Below, piece by piece: positions 18,935 through 27,279 of a stretch of 64,000 nt of DNA. Origin of the DNA: Colimorpha sp045576855 (GTDB lineage Bacteria; Bacteroidota; Bacteroidia; Bacteroidales; P3); assembly GCA_045576855.1 (NCBI GenBank), contig JAZNHG010000025.1:37220-101219 (forward strand). The letters run 5' to 3'. The position numbers and the translations under genes are program-made. Position 1 is the stretch's first letter, and each line of letters starts with the position of its first letter. Below the pieces are notes generated by a model. The model was not told the DNA's origin and did no database searches. It worked only from the letters and a program-made list of their open reading frames with translations.

Positions 18935-18965
18935 CAAAGATACAAATAAATTGGTTCTCCACAAA
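18935..18965 (-). promoter_or_regulatory. consensus promoter of the S66 peptidase gene
   Basis: Read on the minus strand, TTTG (18962-18965), a 19-nt spacer, then TATCTTTG (18935-18942), followed by C. This is a full match to the Bacteroidota promoter, 24 bp from the start codon. Confidence 0.85.
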
Positions 18966-19044
18966 TATTTTTCACATCGATTGTGCCGAATTTGCCAAGC
19001 CGACGGCACTCCACAACGAAGTCTCGTTATCGTTTCGAAAAAAG

Positions 19045-19128
19045 ACTAACGCATTCCCACATTAACACATTCACGCATTCGCACACTCTTAAAGCGCATT
19101 AACACATTAGCGCATTAACACATTCATA
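19045..19128. repeat. GCATTAACACATT word array
   Basis: About eight units of CGCATTAACACATT and shorter variants fill the gap between the S66 promoter and the end of the helicase gene. No gene is seen here. Confidence 0.7.
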
Positions 19129-19141
19129 ATGTCTTCTTTAA

Positions 19142-21748
19142 TCACCCCACCAGCGCTTCTATCGGTACGCTGCTGTCCATTAGGCCTATCCTTGTGTCGC
19201 TGGCGTGTCGGTTCACTCCCGTATAGGCCAGCGAGGCATCCTCGTAACGGCGGAATTTTAGGATGGCGTCGTTCATCTGGGCGCGGTTGAAGACTCCGAT
19301 ACACAGCAGCAGGTCGAAGTCGTCGATGGTGAGGCCGGTGACCCTTTCAAAGAGCGAAGGCTCCAGTTTGCGGATGACGTCTTCGAGGCTCTCCTCGCGG
19401 TAGTCGGTGAGGTACATGAAGATGGGAATGCGCGTGGCGAACTTCATCAGTTTCTCCTGCACCTCGCGCCGCTTGCTGCGGTATTCCTTCTCCTCGGCGG
19501 TCAGCTCCTTTTTCTTCTTGGGGTTGTCGCCGGCCTCGCGCTTCAGTTTCTTGATCCGCTCCGCACGGTTGACGATGTTTTCGATGATGTCGCTGCCCAG
19601 TGCGCGGAAGCCTTCGATTTTCATAATGGTGGCCATTGCCTCGGGACTGTCGAGTACACGCTGCAGGGTGGCGTTGTCCACATTGACCAGCTGGGCGCTG
19701 TTCCATCGGCGGGCCAGCAGGGTACCACTGGTGCCGTTGTCCACAAAGTCAAGTATCTCGGTGGCGTTCACCCGTTTCATAGAGCTTCCGTCGAACTGGA
19801 GGATGGGCAGGAAATTGATGAAGTCGTTTACCTTGTCGGTGATGCGACGACCCGAGTCTATGTCCAACTGATTGGCGTAGGTCACCACCTCGCGCAGGGC
19901 ACGGTTGGGGGCGAAGTCAAAGACATAGCAGGTGGGCTTCAAGATGGTCTTCTTCGTCGGGTCGTCCTTGTCGGTCGCCGTCCACGGGCTCTGCACACGG
20001 AAAGCCGTCTGGAAGTATATCTCCGGACTCTTGCAGTTGCGCAGCATCAGCAGTCCGCCCAGCGGGCGCAGGGTGACGCCGGTGGTCAGCTTGCCGCAGG
20101 TGAGGGTGATGGTGCGCGTCGTCAGCGGGTTGTCGCCCATAGCTTCGCGCACAGGGCCGAGGGCGTCAACTCCGATGCCGGCCTTTGTACCGCTGCAGTT
20201 GATAATCTGATAGGTCTGGTAGAATCCGTTGGCCGGACGGCGTAGCAGGGCTTCCATTGCGTCGCACGAGGCCACGTTGGGCAGGAACCACATCGTGTGG
20301 GCGCAGAGGTCGAGCAGGCGCGTGTCTTCGAATGGCAGCGGAGGATGCTCGTTTAGGGGCGAGCTGCTGTCGCCATAGATGGGTGTCTTGCCGCGGATGA
20401 TATCGAGCCACTTCTGCACCGCCCTCTCGTGGACGAAAGTGGCCACTCCCCTACCCTTTGGAATGCCATCGGCTTTACAACCGTTCGCTCCCTCGCGGTC
20501 GCGCACAACTTCGGCCCGGAAGAACTCATTCAGGTCGAAGCCGTCCATATCCCACTGCTCTATCATCGCGCCGAGGTCCTGCGGCATCTGGTAGGTCATC
20601 ATCACCATCGTAGGCATCTCCTCGTATGGATTATATGTTGTCCCACCATTTTCAATTTTCAATTTTGAATTTTCAATTTTTGCTGCCTGTTCATCCTGAT
20701 AGGTCCAGTTGAATATCTGGTTCTCCATAAACTCGCCCGTGGCGAGGGCGCGGAAGGGTGTGCCGCTGAGGTAGAGGAAGTGACGGCCTGTGATGGGTAT
20801 GTCCTCGTCGTCCCACGCGCGCCCGCTCTCCACGTCGATGCCGCTTTCGCGCATCACCTCGTCCTCTTCCGTCTGGCGGTTCTTGGCCTCGCTGTCGCCG
20901 AGGTCGAGCAGACTCTTGGCGTGGTCGTTCCAGGCACCGAAATGATATTCGTCGAGCACAATGAGGTCCCATTTGATGGTATGCACCCACTCGTTCTTGG
21001 GCTTGATGTTGCCGTACTTGTCGCGGCCAAGGTAGTCCTGGAACGAGCCAAACACCACCAACGGCTTTGGCGATGACAGCGACGGGAATCGCTCTTCCGA
21101 ACGGCTGCTGTAATAACGCCAGCCCTCGAAGTCGCGGTGGCGTAGCAGGTCGTCGCGCCACGAGTCCTCGACGGCAGGCTTAAAGGTGAGCACCAATATC
21201 CGCTTGGCGCCCATCTTCTTTGCCAGCTGGTAGGTGGCGAAGGTCTTGCCGAAGCGCATCTTGGCGTTCCATAGGTAGTGGCTGGGGCGGTCGGGCTCTT
21301 CCTTGTCCATCTGTGCGAAGTAGTCCGCCGTGTCTTTAACCGCCTTCTCCTGCTCGGGACGCATTGAGTGGTCGAGGTCGCGCACCGTCTCGATATGCGT
21401 GTCGCGATGGCGCACTGCCACGTAGGCCGCCTTGGCCTCGCGCAGCGAGCAGCGGCACCACTCGCCTATCAGTTCCTTTCCCATACGGCGCAGCACCTCG
21501 TGCAGGTCGTGGTCGCTGAAGCTCTCGCCACTTCCGTCGGCATAGAAGGCGTTGTCGTGCCACAGCAGATGATAGGTCTTGTGCGGCTCGGTAATGGGGT
21601 GCTGCTCGTCGATGCGCTGCCGCACATCGGCCCGCGTCGTCTGCCCTATCTTGATCCAGCCGGGGAACGACGTGTCGTCGTACATGTAAATCTGCGGCAC
21701 CGCGCGCCGCATCGTGGGGAGTATCTGTTCTATTGTCGCCATAATCAT
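19142..21748 (-). CDS. restriction-type SF2 helicase with N-terminal GIY-YIG-like domain
   Basis: An 868-residue protein. Residues about 18-110 resemble the T5orf172/MUG113 branch of GIY-YIG domains (QIYMYDD, then WIKIGQT and a following arginine). The SF2 helicase core follows: motif I region WNAKMRFGKTFATYQLAKK, motif II DEYH, and motif III LSGTPF. The C-terminal third is probably a second RecA lobe and a helical region. It is the likely restriction/translocase component of the methylase genes upstream in transcription. Residues encoded at 20647-20681 (KIENSKLKIENG) derive from an intergenic-type repeat lying in frame, between the TPF motif and lobe 2. Confidence 0.82.
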   Translation of the reverse strand: MIMATIEQILPTMRRAVPQIYMYDDTSFPGWIKIGQTTRADVRQRIDEQHPITEPHKTYHLLWHDNAFYADGSGESFSDHDLHEVLRRMGKELIGEWCRCSLREAKAAYVAVRHRDTHIETVRDLDHSMRPEQEKAVKDTADYFAQMDKEEPDRPSHYLWNAKMRFGKTFATYQLAKKMGAKRILVLTFKPAVEDSWRDDLLRHRDFEGWRYYSSRSEERFPSLSSPKPLVVFGSFQDYLGRDKYGNIKPKNEWVHTIKWDLIVLDEYHFGAWNDHAKSLLDLGDSEAKNRQTEEDEVMRESGIDVESGRAWDDEDIPITGRHFLYLSGTPFRALATGEFMENQIFNWTYQDEQAAKIENSKLKIENGGTTYNPYEEMPTMVMMTYQMPQDLGAMIEQWDMDGFDLNEFFRAEVVRDREGANGCKADGIPKGRGVATFVHERAVQKWLDIIRGKTPIYGDSSSPLNEHPPLPFEDTRLLDLCAHTMWFLPNVASCDAMEALLRRPANGFYQTYQIINCSGTKAGIGVDALGPVREAMGDNPLTTRTITLTCGKLTTGVTLRPLGGLLMLRNCKSPEIYFQTAFRVQSPWTATDKDDPTKKTILKPTCYVFDFAPNRALREVVTYANQLDIDSGRRITDKVNDFINFLPILQFDGSSMKRVNATEILDFVDNGTSGTLLARRWNSAQLVNVDNATLQRVLDSPEAMATIMKIEGFRALGSDIIENIVNRAERIKKLKREAGDNPKKKKELTAEEKEYRSKRREVQEKLMKFATRIPIFMYLTDYREESLEDVIRKLEPSLFERVTGLTIDDFDLLLCIGVFNRAQMNDAILKFRRYEDASLAYTGVNRHASDTRIGLMDSSVPIEALVG
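20647..20681. repeat. AATTTTCAATTTTC word array inside the helicase gene
   Basis: CCATTTTCAATTTTCAATTT continues as further TTTTGAATTTTCAA words, the same dialect as the intergenic arrays at 32395-32471 and 48012-48052. It stays in frame and encodes a charged, probably surface-exposed linker. Confidence 0.8.
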
Positions 21749-21786
21749 TGTTGTTTATGGCGCACTTTGAAATAAGTAAGGAAAAA

Positions 21787-22095
21787 CTAACGATATAAAA
21801 GACTATGGACAGCGTCTCTGACGATTACCACAGGTTCTCCGTCGGGAGTTTTGGCTATCTCAAATGCAAAATGGAAATCCTCCACTATCAATTCTCGCCA
21901 GCCATTGGCAATCCATTGACGGTTATACTGTGCCTTTTTGAAACCTTGAGTAACAGCAAGTATCTCCAGACAAGCAAACATGCGGTTCATCTTTTTCATC
22001 ACTGTCTCTTCGCTCAGGAGCGGATGATTTGTCATCGCCGCTTGATAAAAGCCTTTGATTTTAATCCGAACTATTAGACTGACAATGACTCTCAT
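21787..22095 (-). CDS. unrecognised protein, second gene of two-gene cassette
   Basis: A 102-residue basic protein with no family I can name. The C-terminal half, with GWRELIVEDFHFAFEIAK and VVIVRDAVHSLLYR, looks like a compact alpha/beta domain. The start overlaps the stop of the preceding gene (4 bp), so the two are translationally coupled. The small size, the overlap and the position inside a restriction-modification operon would fit a toxin-antitoxin or accessory-regulator pair, but no catalytic motif supports this. It is followed 38 bp later by the helicase gene. Confidence 0.6.
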   Translation of the reverse strand: MRVIVSLIVRIKIKGFYQAAMTNHPLLSEETVMKKMNRMFACLEILAVTQGFKKAQYNRQWIANGWRELIVEDFHFAFEIAKTPDGEPVVIVRDAVHSLLYR

Positions 22096-22505
22096 GCTTC
22101 AGGATGATAGTGTTTGTGAATCATCTCCGTCAACTCATTGCGAAACTCATCAAGCGTAATGCACTTCGCCAGTTCTTCGTCCGATATCGTCCTTAATGGC
22201 TCGTTTTTCTGCGCTTCAGGATGGGCGAAGTTATAGGCCATGTCCCGGATGTAGTCTTCATAATAACGACGTGTGACATAAAGATTCTCACCATCAAAGA
22301 AATGAGTTGCATTGTTCGAGAAATCCACATTGGGGGATGCACCGTATGGCGAAGCCGGTTCAGCAGCCAAAGGAGTTTGACTTTCATCGTCAACATCGTA
22401 TGGTTTAGGGGATACTCTTGCCGTAATTCCCTCCCGGCCGTTCAGCTCCCGCAACAGGCTCTCCGCCTGTTTTTCGTCCTTTACTGTGACTTTCAACTCT
22501 ATCAT
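22092..22505 (-). CDS. unrecognised protein, first gene of two-gene cassette
   Basis: A 137-residue acidic protein that I do not recognise. The N-terminus MIELKVTVKDEKQAESLLRE looks like a short beta-alpha unit. A low-complexity middle (about residues 38-65) separates it from a helical C-terminus with GENLYVTRRYYEDYIRDMAY and a final histidine-rich HKHYHPEA. Acidic first gene plus basic second gene with a 4-bp overlap is the order common in toxin-antitoxin modules. The pair lies between the methylase and helicase genes on the same strand. Confidence 0.6.
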   Translation of the reverse strand: MIELKVTVKDEKQAESLLRELNGREGITARVSPKPYDVDDESQTPLAAEPASPYGASPNVDFSNNATHFFDGENLYVTRRYYEDYIRDMAYNFAHPEAQKNEPLRTISDEELAKCITLDEFRNELTEMIHKHYHPEA

Positions 22506-22670
22506 TGCAATAGTTTTTGATTTAATAACGCAAAACTCTCGTATTTATTGTTTTCTTCCTTACTATTATTTCAAAGAGCGCTCTGTTATTGTTTTTTGCC
22601 GAGCCTTTCCCCTCGGCGTGGGTTTTACGATCCTTCGGTGATCCTTCGACGGTCCGTCGGCGATGTTGGC

Positions 22671-24212
22671 CTATTCCATTGGTCGTATCATACTTTCGAT
22701 AAAGGCAATCTCGTCCTTCGTCAGGCCGTATTTCTTGTACAGCATCTCGTCCGTCCACGGGTGGGAGAAGTCAACCAAAGGTATAAGTCCAAAAACATCT
22801 TTTGAAACTCTCACCGTTCCATGCCCATGGTAAAGGAGAAAAAGGAAAAACGAGGTTTGCATATATGTCTTGCAGTAATCTCTCTCCTCTCGTGTATTAA
22901 ATGGACCAATCATCAAGAATGTTTCGGTACATATTTCGCCTTTATTACCGTCTATTGATGCAGGTGGTATTGTGGCATTTGTTGAATAACTCGTAGTAAA
23001 GAAGATTTTATACTTTTCGATTGTATCCTTGCCTTCTGGGATTGCGTTTGGATTTACGTAACCAATCTGTCTTCTAGCACCGCCCTTTAACCCCTTTACT
23101 CCGTATATTTTAATTTTTCCATTCTCATATTGTTCACATAACTGTAATTCTGGGTATCTATCTGGTTCATTGAATAGTGACCCTCTAATTCCATATGGTT
23201 TAGTAGAGGATACAATATTTTTGAATTTTGCCACTGTGCCGATTTTATCGAGTATTGATAAAATTCGTCCGTCCCTAATTATATAGTCGAAAAAAGTATT
23301 GTTAAGTTTTCGCAAGGATGTTGTTATTTCACCGCTATTGGATTTAAATGTATAGTTTACTTTTCCTGAATAAGATCTATCCCACATAAAATAACAGACC
23401 CCACCATCAATGTGTGTTCCAGCAAAACATTGAGAAGCATCTTCAAAATCGTATAATATTCTGATATGACTATCATAAATCATATTGTCTCGAAACTTGC
23501 TAAGATTTCTGCCTCCGACCATCCATTTTGACGGGATAATCATTATTAAATAGATAGGGGTTAATTTCAAGGATTGCTCTACAAATTTGTTATAAATAGG
23601 CATGGCAGCATCTGTACTACCACCACCACCGTCACTCATCTGATACGGTGGATTTCCTATGATTACATCGAATTGCATGTCTTTTTTGAATATTTCTTTG
23701 GTTGTTTTATGGATAAAGGGATAGGCGTAGGTCTCGCGGCTGTCGGTGCGGAGGTATTCGCCTTTGCTGGCGCCGCAGTGTTCGCAGCGGCCTTGCGCGT
23801 TCCAAGTGTGTTGGCAGCGGTCGTACAGCAGGTTGCCTTGCTGGTCGCGGAAAGCGGTGGTGACACTGTACTCTCCGTTGGCGAGTTTGGAGCAGTAGAG
23901 TGTTCTGCGGCTCATTTCAGCGGTGAGGTCGGTGCAGGCGATGCCGAAGACCTGCTTGGTCATAATGTGGTCAATACGCTGTTGTAGGTCGGGAATCTCC
24001 GCTTCCAGCCCAACCAGCAGCCGCTTGACAATCTCGCGCAGGAAGACGCCACTCTTCGCACAGGGGTCGAGAAAGCGAGTCTTCGAACTGCGGAACAGCT
24101 CCTGCGGCAGCAGGTCGAGCATCCTGTTGGCCAGCTCCGGCGAAGTAAAGACCTCGTCGCTGCTCAGGTTGGCCAGGCAGTTCAAAATGTCCGGTGAATA
24201 ATCTTGTTTCAT
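22671..24212 (-). CDS. Eco57I-type N6-adenine DNA methyltransferase, large subunit
   Basis: A 513-residue adenine methylase. The SAM-binding motif I is FLDPCAKSGVFL (about residues 47-58). A zinc-ribbon-like CQHTW...CEHCGAS segment lies near residues 133-150. The catalytic motif IV is NPPYQ with preceding DVIIG, about residue 187. The C-terminal half, with KWMVGGR and later segments, should hold target recognition. Base composition changes sharply: about 22775-23700 is AT-rich, covering motif IV to near the C-terminus, while both ends are GC-rich like the surroundings. This suggests replacement of the specificity half by transfer. Confidence 0.88.
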   Translation of the reverse strand: MKQDYSPDILNCLANLSSDEVFTSPELANRMLDLLPQELFRSSKTRFLDPCAKSGVFLREIVKRLLVGLEAEIPDLQQRIDHIMTKQVFGIACTDLTAEMSRRTLYCSKLANGEYSVTTAFRDQQGNLLYDRCQHTWNAQGRCEHCGASKGEYLRTDSRETYAYPFIHKTTKEIFKKDMQFDVIIGNPPYQMSDGGGGSTDAAMPIYNKFVEQSLKLTPIYLIMIIPSKWMVGGRNLSKFRDNMIYDSHIRILYDFEDASQCFAGTHIDGGVCYFMWDRSYSGKVNYTFKSNSGEITTSLRKLNNTFFDYIIRDGRILSILDKIGTVAKFKNIVSSTKPYGIRGSLFNEPDRYPELQLCEQYENGKIKIYGVKGLKGGARRQIGYVNPNAIPEGKDTIEKYKIFFTTSYSTNATIPPASIDGNKGEICTETFLMIGPFNTREERDYCKTYMQTSFFLFLLYHGHGTVRVSKDVFGLIPLVDFSHPWTDEMLYKKYGLTKDEIAFIESMIRPME

Positions 24213-24326
24213 ATCATTGTAGTGTTGCGTCGTGGTCGGCCGGTGGCCTCAAAATCTCAAGAAAATTGATTAAAAAATTTTATAAGAATTTTGAATTGGT
24301 TTTTTTATAATTTTGAGCGCAGCGAC

Positions 24327-25016
24327 CTAATCATCATATTTATAGAGTTGAGTGTAATGCAGCGGAGGATACGAACGAACAGGTTCGTCGAAGCTCTGCG
24401 CCTCGCCCTGCTCATCGAAGAGAGAATACTGGTGCGTCTGGTTGACAAGGAAATCGAACTGAAAGTCGCGCCGCGCAAACTGCATACTGCCGGCGATGGG
24501 AGTCCATTCGCAGAAAGTAATCGGCTTGCCGTCCGCCGTGCGATACGTCAGTGCGTCCCCACAGACGATATTCTTCTGCAGCATATATTTGAGCGACTTG
24601 AGGTAACTCGGCTCTCCCCCTAAGTTAGGGGGAGTACCCCGAAGGGGGGAGGGGGTGTGTGATGAACAGGAATGTGCGCCAATCACCTCGCAATACAGCC
24701 TCTCCCGACAGGCCTCGGCATTGTCCTCCAACAGCTCGATGCCATAGCATGAGCCTACGGCGATAAGACTTTTGAACTCCCATTCCGTCGAAGACCTTAC
24801 AGTAGAAAGTAGAGAAAGCTTGCGACGCAGAATCTCGATAAGAAAATTCCCGTCGCCACAGGCAGGCTCGAGGAAACGACTGTCAAGCCGGAACGACTCG
24901 TCCCGCACCAAGTCGAGCATAGCATTCACCTCGCGTGGATTGGTGAACACCTCGCCGTGTTGAGCCACCCGCTGGCGGCTCTTGATCTGTGATTTTGTGT
25001 TTTCTTGTTGGGACAT
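24327..25016 (-). CDS. small methylase-like subunit (N6 DNA methylase family, no NPPY)
   Basis: A 229-residue protein with the start typical of 'restriction subunit M' small proteins: SRQRVAQHGEVFTNPREVNA, then motif I FLEPACGDGNFL near residue 50. No NPPY motif is present and the protein ends near the place where it would be expected, so it probably binds SAM or structure without catalysing. Homologous short subunits occur beside an Eco57I-type methylase and a helicase, as here. Residues encoded at 24612-24656 (PSPLRGTPPNLGGE) come from a REP-like hairpin element lying in frame. Confidence 0.8.
   Translation of the reverse strand: MSQQENTKSQIKSRQRVAQHGEVFTNPREVNAMLDLVRDESFRLDSRFLEPACGDGNFLIEILRRKLSLLSTVRSSTEWEFKSLIAVGSCYGIELLEDNAEACRERLYCEVIGAHSCSSHTPSPLRGTPPNLGGEPSYLKSLKYMLQKNIVCGDALTYRTADGKPITFCEWTPIAGSMQFARRDFQFDFLVNQTHQYSLFDEQGEAQSFDEPVRSYPPLHYTQLYKYDD
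24612..24656. repeat. REP-like CCCCCTAAGTTAGGGGG element inside coding sequence
   Basis: CTCCCCCT-AAGTT-AGGGGGAG is a perfect 8-bp hairpin and is followed by ACCCCGAAGGGGGGAGGGGG. It lies in frame in the small methylase gene and adds a proline/glycine-rich insert. Confidence 0.8.
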
Positions 25017-25040
25017 AAAAAAACCGCGAACTTTTTGTTG

Positions 25041-25152
25041 AGTCCGAGGTCCTAGGAATAACCCACAATGCTAACAAGAAAGCTCACGGTATGACCGCGA
25101 GCGTTTCTGCCTTCATAAGCATTGTGGTCAGAAATTTCCTAGGTTTCGGACT
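25041..25152. other. 112-nt near-palindromic stacked-hairpin element (candidate ncRNA or MITE)
   Basis: Three nested stems stack into one long hairpin. Outer: AGTCCGA (25041-25047) with TCGGACT (25146-25152), and CCTAGGAA (25051-25058) with TTCCTAGG (25136-25143). Middle: CCACAATGCT (25063-25072) with AGCATTGTGG (25118-25127), perfect. Inner: AGAAA plus GCTCACGGT (25077-25090) with ACCGCGAGC plus TTTCT (25094-25108), one mismatch and one bulge, loop ATG. It lies between the ATPase and small methylase genes. Both a structured RNA and a terminal-inverted-repeat element are possible. Confidence 0.65.
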
Positions 25153-25397
25153 GCTATTGAAATGCGAAAACGCTTTATAATATGTTATTTATTTTCTGTT
25201 CTGTTACTTCATATTTTCTAGTTCATAATTTGAGGGTACAACAACTATTTATTCTCGACATGTTTAAATTGTTGATTTATTATTTTGAGGCACCTTGGTC
25301 TGATAGTCTAATCGTTTTTGCACATTATTCTTTGTTTACATGGGATATGTTTATTAAGCAATTGCGTTTGCGTTGCACCTTGGACGTATATCTATTT
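25153..25397. other. AT-rich gap without recognisable gene
   Basis: No convincing coding sequence, promoter or terminator is seen. GCGAAAACGC at 25164-25173 is a tiny hairpin, and GCACCTTGG occurs twice (about 25289 and 25375). The composition matches the AT-rich ATPase gene that follows. Confidence 0.4.
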
Positions 25398-27179
25398 CTA
25401 TAATCTACATAAAACTACAATCTCGTCTATTAGTGTTCGTACATCAGCAAAAATTTCCGACTCGGACATTTCATTGATGACATCCCACTTGTCTAATCCC
25501 AACTGATTAAGCAAAGGATGTAACATCGCCTTCGCATCATTTTGAAAGAGCGACTGATTACTTGTTGTACGATCTGATTGCAAATAATCCGAATTAACAA
25601 CCACACTTACGGAAGCTAATTGTCGATCAACAAATGAATCAGCATCATTTTCAGATATCGTTGGGTTATTTCTTTTATACAAGCGCCTCATGGCTGGTAT
25701 CCCCATCAAATAACTTTCAATTTCCCATCTACGCCATGTCCGAAAACGTATTTCGCCAATGCCAGGAGGATTATCTTTCCAGTCTGATATTTCCCCTGTT
25801 GATAGGTCCGAATGAGTTTGTTCATATGAACCATTATCCCTGTCATGTAGACTAATTGCTTTCAAATCAGGAATAACATTATGTAGCTCCAAGAAGAAAC
25901 CTTTCCTTTCGGCATGATTATTAGCATCTGCCCATATTACAATATTATCTGGCCATCTGCTATATTTGTTACAGAAACGTTTTAGGATTTCTGCATCCCA
26001 TTTATTTTCAACAAACAAAATCCTTTTATGACGTTGTATATTATCAAGTAGCAGAAAGTACTCAGTTCCTAACCCAGACATAACTTTTGCCTTAAGCGAA
26101 GCATCCGTCAAATACTTATATTTGCCTTTGTCAGCATATAATATATCCTTATATTCAAACTCCTTGATTACCTCTGTAGAATGAGTGGCAACAATAACCT
26201 GTTTTCCTTTCTTTTCTGATATTTCTTTTAAAACGCTGAGCAACTCATTTTGTAACGAACAATGAAGGTGCGCATCCGGTTCATCAAGCAAAAGCACATC
26301 GATATTTGGAGACAAGGCAAATGTATATACACTTAACCATTGCAAAAAGCCACTGCCTTCAGCCATAATATCTCTAACAGAATAATCCTTATATGGGGCA
26401 AATCGGCTTTTAACAACATCTCCTTTTCTAAATCCAATACTAACGTGTGTATGAAAAGATGGGTTAAAACTTTCGGGATATAATATTCCTTTGAAAATTC
26501 TGAATATGGTCTGATTCAATAGCTCATACGGATCGTTTTCGCGTATCCATATCAAGTCACCACTCAAAAGTTTCTTTTTGTCGCCTTTCTTTTCGCCCCT
26601 GAGTCGCTGGTTTTCTATATACAAATCCATAATTTGATTTCTTAAAACAGCCCCGGCTAAACCCTGACCAATGAGGCGATTTCTCATTGCTGGAGCGTAC
26701 CATTGTTCTTTATTGACTATTCCAGCGAAAGGAGGAACATAAGCAACATTTGGAACTGTATCTCCTAATTGTAAATTAGAATCAATTTTCTTTATGTACA
26801 ATTTCTCCTGAGATAAAGCCAAACCGATGCAAAGATTTTTTTCGATGCCATTAATGACCCAATAACAATCAATGGTTAAGGTATAACTACTTCCAGGGGA
26901 AAGATTGGTCCAAAGGTATTTGAAGGATGGAATATTTAAAGGCGTAAAGTCATCAATGGTAATTCCTAGTCCTGCTCCATGAAAAGTCGACAGCAGGGCG
27001 TTTGGACTTTTTTCAAATTCTAAAGCAGTACGGCAAAACTGCCAGACCGCTATAGCATGAAGTAACGTGGATTTTCCAGAGTTATTTCCTCCAACCACCA
27101 AAGAAAGTGACTTTGGATGCAGATCTACGGTTACATCACTCAAACGCTTAAATTTTTTTATTATTACTTTTCTAAACAT
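25398..27179 (-). CDS. AAA ATPase with C-terminal TOPRIM-like domain (OLD/PARIS-like)
   Basis: A 593-residue ABC-type ATPase. The Walker A loop GGNNSGKST is at residues 30-38. The signature-like region precedes Walker B VLLLDEPDAHLH and the H-loop ATHS. A second domain begins near residue 385: ILFVENKWDAEILKRF fits the TOPRIM glutamate, and SLHDRDNG the acidic pair. WRRWEIESYL is close to a motif of DUF4435/OLD C-termini. OLD nucleases and PARIS (AriA plus AriB, sometimes fused) are anti-phage systems; which one this is cannot be decided here. The gene is clearly AT-rich and has its own consensus promoter, signs of separate acquisition. Confidence 0.78.
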   Translation of the reverse strand: MFRKVIIKKFKRLSDVTVDLHPKSLSLVVGGNNSGKSTLLHAIAVWQFCRTALEFEKSPNALLSTFHGAGLGITIDDFTPLNIPSFKYLWTNLSPGSSYTLTIDCYWVINGIEKNLCIGLALSQEKLYIKKIDSNLQLGDTVPNVAYVPPFAGIVNKEQWYAPAMRNRLIGQGLAGAVLRNQIMDLYIENQRLRGEKKGDKKKLLSGDLIWIRENDPYELLNQTIFRIFKGILYPESFNPSFHTHVSIGFRKGDVVKSRFAPYKDYSVRDIMAEGSGFLQWLSVYTFALSPNIDVLLLDEPDAHLHCSLQNELLSVLKEISEKKGKQVIVATHSTEVIKEFEYKDILYADKGKYKYLTDASLKAKVMSGLGTEYFLLLDNIQRHKRILFVENKWDAEILKRFCNKYSRWPDNIVIWADANNHAERKGFFLELHNVIPDLKAISLHDRDNGSYEQTHSDLSTGEISDWKDNPPGIGEIRFRTWRRWEIESYLMGIPAMRRLYKRNNPTISENDADSFVDRQLASVSVVVNSDYLQSDRTTSNQSLFQNDAKAMLHPLLNQLGLDKWDVINEMSESEIFADVRTLIDEIVVLCRL

Positions 27180-27201
27180 TCTTCATTCGTTTTTCGCGCT
27201 G

Positions 27202-27232
27202 CAAAAATACGAATCTTTTCTTATTTGGCAAA
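27202..27232 (-). promoter_or_regulatory. consensus promoter of the OLD/PARIS-like gene
   Basis: On the minus strand TTTG (27229-27232), a 19-nt spacer and TATTTTTG (27202-27209) followed by C, 23 bp from the start codon. Confidence 0.85.
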
Positions 27233-27279
27233 ATATTTATTAGTGGTCAGCGGTAACTTTTATTTCGCAATTATTCTTC

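Noticed and set aside
22522..22758. Small gene between the methylase and the two-gene cassette
   Set aside because: It overlaps the methylase 3' end in another frame and has no coding signal of its own; the gap 22506-22670 shows only CCTTCGGTGATCC-type short repeats.
25041..25152. Retron msr-msd RNA
   Set aside because: No reverse transcriptase gene lies in the window, and the branching guanosine arrangement was not found. It is kept only as an unexplained structured element.
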